In this document: in pieces, positions 13,904 through 16,171 of the stretch | How positions within the stretch are numbered: the first letter of the stretch is position 1 | Layout of the letters: every line of letters starts with the position of its first letter | Source of the DNA: an uncultured bacterium | Lineage (GTDB): Bacteria > Bacillota > Clostridia > Lachnospirales > Lachnospiraceae | NCBI GenBank assembly: GCA_948467735.1 | Contig: CAOKFN010000067.1 | Coordinates: 1 to 16,171 of the forward strand | Length of the DNA stretch: 16,171 bases | Reading direction: 5' to 3' | Program-made: the position numbers and the translations under genes | The notes under the pieces: generated by a model | Seen by the model: only the letters and a program-made list of their open reading frames with translations | Told to the model about the DNA's origin: nothing | The model's database searches: none

Positions 13904-16003
13904 TCATTTTGCCTTGACCTTCAGGCACCTGACCGCATTCAATACTGCCAGCACCATCACGCCCACATCGGCAAAGATGGCAATCCACATATTGGCCATG
14001 CCGACGGCCCCCAGAATCAGGCATACCGCTTTCACCGTCAGGGCAAAGACGATATTTTCATACACAATGCGCAGACACTTGCGGGAAATGTCCATTGCGA
14101 GCACAAGCTTCATCGGATTATCGTCCATCAATACGATATCGGCAGCCTCGATGGCCGCGTCGGAACCAAGCGCCCCCATGGCGGCTCCGATATCGGCTCT
14201 CGAAAGCACCGGCGCGTCATTGATGCCGTCCCCTACGAACACCAGCTTCTCCTTGGGCTGTTTCTCCGCAAGAAGCCGCTCCACCGCATCCACCTTATCC
14301 GCAGGCAGAAGCTCGCTCTTCACCTCATCCAGCCCAAGCTCTGCCGCCGCTCTCTGAGCCGCCGCCTCGCTGTCCCCGGTCAGCATCACCGTCTTTTTCA
14401 CCCCCGCCGCCTTCAACGCGGCCACTGCCGCCGCGGACTGCTCCTTTACCACGTCAGAAATCAGGATATACCCGGCATATTTCCCGTCCGCCGCCACATG
14501 GACAACCGTGCCCGCTCCCGGTTCCATGGCGGGCGCAGCTTCCGGACTGTCGAAAACGCCCAGCTTTGCCATCAATTTACCATTGCCCGCGGCCGCCTTC
14601 ACTCCGTTCACTGAGGCAGTTACGCCATGACCTCCGATTTCCTCCACATCCGTAACCGCCGTCCGGTCTATTTCCTCCCCGTATGCCTCCTTCAAGCTCT
14701 TGCTGATGGGATGGGAGGAATAGCTTTCCACATGAGCCGCCAGAGCGAGCAGCCTCCCGCGGGCCGCTTCCATGGCGTCCTCACCGGCTGCCTGCACGCC
14801 CTCACCGCCATCCTGAAAACTGCCCGACCTGCCTTCACTGTCTCCCTGAGGACTGCCCGACCTGTCTTCACCGCCCTCCCAAGGAGTGCTTGACGCATTT
14901 TCACCATCCCCCAAAATACTGCTCTGTCGGCTGACGCTCTCAGCCCACCGACTGTCGGGATACACTCCCGTCACCTGAAATACACCCTTTGTCAACGTGC
15001 CCGTCTTGTCAAATACAACATATTTGGTCTGCGCCAGAGCCTCCAGATAATTGGAACCCTTCACCAGAATTCCATTTGCCGACGCCCCGCCGATTCCTCC
15101 AAAAAAGCTAAGCGGAATGGAAATCACCAATGCACAGGGACAGCTGATGACAAGAAACGTCAGCGCCCGGATCACCCACACGCTCCAGTTGACCGGATTC
15201 CCCATAAGAAGATTTATCAAAGACGGAATCACCGCCAGCGCCAATGCGCCGTAACACACCGCGGGAGTATAATACTTTGCAAACTTGGTAATAAAATTCT
15301 CCGTGCGAGCCTTTTTCATGCTGGAATTCTCCACCAAATCCAGAATCTTAGACACGGTGGATTCCCCGAATTCCTTCGTTGTCCGAATTCTCAGCAGGCC
15401 GGAAAGATTAACGCAGCCGCTGATGACTGCTTCGCCGGCCTTCACCTCTCTGGGAACGCTTTCCCCGGTTAACGCGCTGGTGTTTAAAGCGGCGGTTCCC
15501 TCCACAACCACGCCGTCAATGGGAATCTTTTCCCCCGGACGCACCACAATAATCGTCCCCGCCTCCACATCGTCAGGGTCCACTTGTTCCAGACCGCCGC
15601 TCTCATCCTCAATATTGGCATAATCGGGCCGAATATCCATCAATGCGCTGATATTCCGACGGCTTTTGCCCACCGCCACCGCCTGAAACAGCTCGCCAAT
15701 CTGGTAGAACAGCATAACCGCCACGCCTTCCGCAAATTCCCCCTCCATGCCGTGAGCCTCATTGTATACTCCCAGCAGCATAGCGCCGACGGTGGCGACT
15801 GCCATCAGGAAATTTTCATCAAAAACCTCCCCATGTACAATACCAAGAGCCGCCTTGCGAAGAATGTCATACCCTATAATAATGTACGGAATCAAATATA
15901 GCCCAAACCTCGGATATCCCTCCACAGGCACAAAGTAAAGCGCCGCCATAAGCACACCTGCAATGATAATCCGATATAATATTTTCTTCTGCTTTTTTGT
16001 CAA
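13904..16003 (-). CDS. P1B-type heavy-metal-exporting ATPase (Zn/Cd/Pb class)
   Basis: A 699-residue P-type ATPase that should pump zinc, cadmium or lead out of the cell. Visible marks are the actuator motif TGES (SALTGESVP), the membrane metal site CPC (288-290), the phosphorylated Asp332 in DKTGTLTKG, the nucleotide-binding SSHPISKSL, TGDSEAA, and the hinge GDGINDAP. The last membrane pair has FADVGVM, whose D.G fits the zinc/cadmium subgroup. There is no N-terminal metal-binding HMA domain. An insertion of about 60 residues (about 351-412) built from 11-residue repeats follows the phosphorylation motif. The start is TTG at 16003: no ATG or GTG lies between it and the in-frame stop at 16043, AGGTGA stands 7 bases upstream, and the N-terminus KKQKKILYRIIIA agrees with relatives. 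Confidence 0.95.
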   Translation of the reverse strand: MTKKQKKILYRIIIAGVLMAALYFVPVEGYPRFGLYLIPYIIIGYDILRKAALGIVHGEVFDENFLMAVATVGAMLLGVYNEAHGMEGEFAEGVAVMLFYQIGELFQAVAVGKSRRNISALMDIRPDYANIEDESGGLEQVDPDDVEAGTIIVVRPGEKIPIDGVVVEGTAALNTSALTGESVPREVKAGEAVISGCVNLSGLLRIRTTKEFGESTVSKILDLVENSSMKKARTENFITKFAKYYTPAVCYGALALAVIPSLINLLMGNPVNWSVWVIRALTFLVISCPCALVISIPLSFFGGIGGASANGILVKGSNYLEALAQTKYVVFDKTGTLTKGVFQVTGVYPDSRWAESVSRQSSILGDGENASSTPWEGGEDRSGSPQGDSEGRSGSFQDGGEGVQAAGEDAMEAARGRLLALAAHVESYSSHPISKSLKEAYGEEIDRTAVTDVEEIGGHGVTASVNGVKAAAGNGKLMAKLGVFDSPEAAPAMEPGAGTVVHVAADGKYAGYILISDVVKEQSAAAVAALKAAGVKKTVMLTGDSEAAAQRAAAELGLDEVKSELLPADKVDAVERLLAEKQPKEKLVFVGDGINDAPVLSRADIGAAMGALGSDAAIEAADIVLMDDNPMKLVLAMDISRKCLRIVYENIVFALTVKAVCLILGAVGMANMWIAIFADVGVMVLAVLNAVRCLKVKAK
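14780..14911 (-). repeat. 33-bp tandem repeat, about four units, in the ATPase gene
   Basis: Units at 14780-14812, 14813-14845, 14846-14878 and 14879-14911. The middle two are most alike, both containing GACCTG and ACTGCCCGA on the plus strand. They encode 11-residue Gly, Ser, Asp and Glu rich blocks such as GEDRSGSPQGD and SEGRSGSFQDG. The array is in frame and inserted between the phosphorylation motif and the nucleotide-binding domain core. Confidence 0.8.
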
Positions 16004-16171
16004 CTTCCTTTCACCTGCTTTCCACTTGCTTTTCCCTGTTTTTCACCTGTTCTTCCGCATGCTTATCACTTACTCTTCCGCCCGCTTATCTCTTTGCTCT
16101 TCCGCATGCTTATCACTTGCTCTTCCGCCCGCTTACCACTTTGCTCTTCCGCCCGCTTACCACTTTGCTCT
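16004..16171 (-). repeat. 23/24-bp tandem repeat array upstream of the ATPase, running off the window
   Basis: Clear units at 16051-16073, 16074-16097, 16098-16120, 16121-16144 and 16145-16168, of 23, 24, 23, 24 and 24 bp, each beginning TCTTCCGC on the plus strand. The last two are identical. Decayed copies continue toward the ATPase start (16004-16050). The array continues past the right edge. There are no unique spacers, so it is not CRISPR. Confidence 0.9.
16066..16171 (-). CDS. Possible C-terminal end of an upstream gene, built from the repeat
   Basis: One minus-strand frame is open from the edge to TGA at 16066-16068 and reads EQSGKRAE twice, then EQVISMRKSKEISGRKSK. It would be a charged repetitive tail ending 62 bases before the ATPase start. 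Repeat-derived frames are often open by chance, and no start or domain is visible in the window. Confidence 0.25.
   Translation of the reverse strand, partial: EQSGKRAEEQSGKRAEEQVISMRKSKEISGRKSK

Noticed and set aside
15976..16003. Promoter-like TTGACA, 16 bp, TATTAT at the first codons of the ATPase gene
   Set aside because: Its -35 box is the TTG start codon and following ACA. A transcript from here would lose the N-terminus, which looks conserved, so I treat it as chance.
16004..16171. Possible CRISPR array
   Set aside because: Units are directly adjacent with no unique spacers, and no cas genes are present. The same holds for the arrays at 8914-9090 and 2461-2610.

Overview
The window is about 16.2 kb of moderately GC-rich DNA in which every credible gene lies on the minus strand, so transcription runs from high to low coordinates. 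The gene types point to a gut-type Lachnospiraceae or related Clostridia: a Shine-Dalgarno of the GGAGG class before nearly every gene, consensus sigma-A promoters, an LplA/LplB/YtcP-type sugar importer, a BlaI/M56 pair, a NAGPA-domain protein and a possible Rpn-type nuclease remnant. This placement is inferred from gene content and not from a marker gene.

Layout from the right edge, in the direction of transcription. (1) 13.6-16.2 kb: a tandem repeat array that may end an upstream reading frame, a P1B-type Zn/Cd-class metal-exporting ATPase, a C-terminal scrap of a HAD-family hydrolase, two hairpins of which one is a clear terminator, and an AT-rich remnant resembling a transposase N-terminus. 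(2) 9.4-13.25 kb: a carbohydrate ABC importer operon (permease, permease, solute-binding lipoprotein) with a consensus promoter, an intercistronic hairpin and a strong terminator. It encodes no ATPase, so it probably uses a shared one. (3) 9.19-9.40 kb: a frameshifted fragment resembling the tail of Rpn-type nucleases. (4) 6.85-9.1 kb: a BlaI repressor and M56 sensor-protease operon whose leader is a 26-bp periodic array of operator-like dyads, closed by a terminator. (5) 4.36-6.77 kb: a two-gene unit with a consensus promoter encoding a membrane-anchored NAGPA (phosphodiester glycosidase) protein and a membrane-anchored protein of unknown function. (6) 1.05-4.25 kb: a 1012-residue beta-helix (pectin-lyase-like) protein without a signal peptide, preceded by a LacI-family-type operator. 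(7) 0.1-0.88 kb: a ZIP-family metal transporter.

The most unusual property is repeated independent expansion of short tandem repeats. The beta-helix gene carries four arrays of different unit and period (39, 18, 30 and about 24 bp), the ATPase carries a 33-bp array just after its phosphorylation motif, and two non-coding regions carry 26-bp and 23/24-bp arrays. The arrays share no common unit, periods are multiples of three inside genes and not outside them, and the units have diverged from one another. This looks like local minisatellite birth and diversification under selection for reading frame, rather than a dispersed mobile repeat. No CRISPR array, rRNA, tRNA, prophage or intact insertion sequence was seen.
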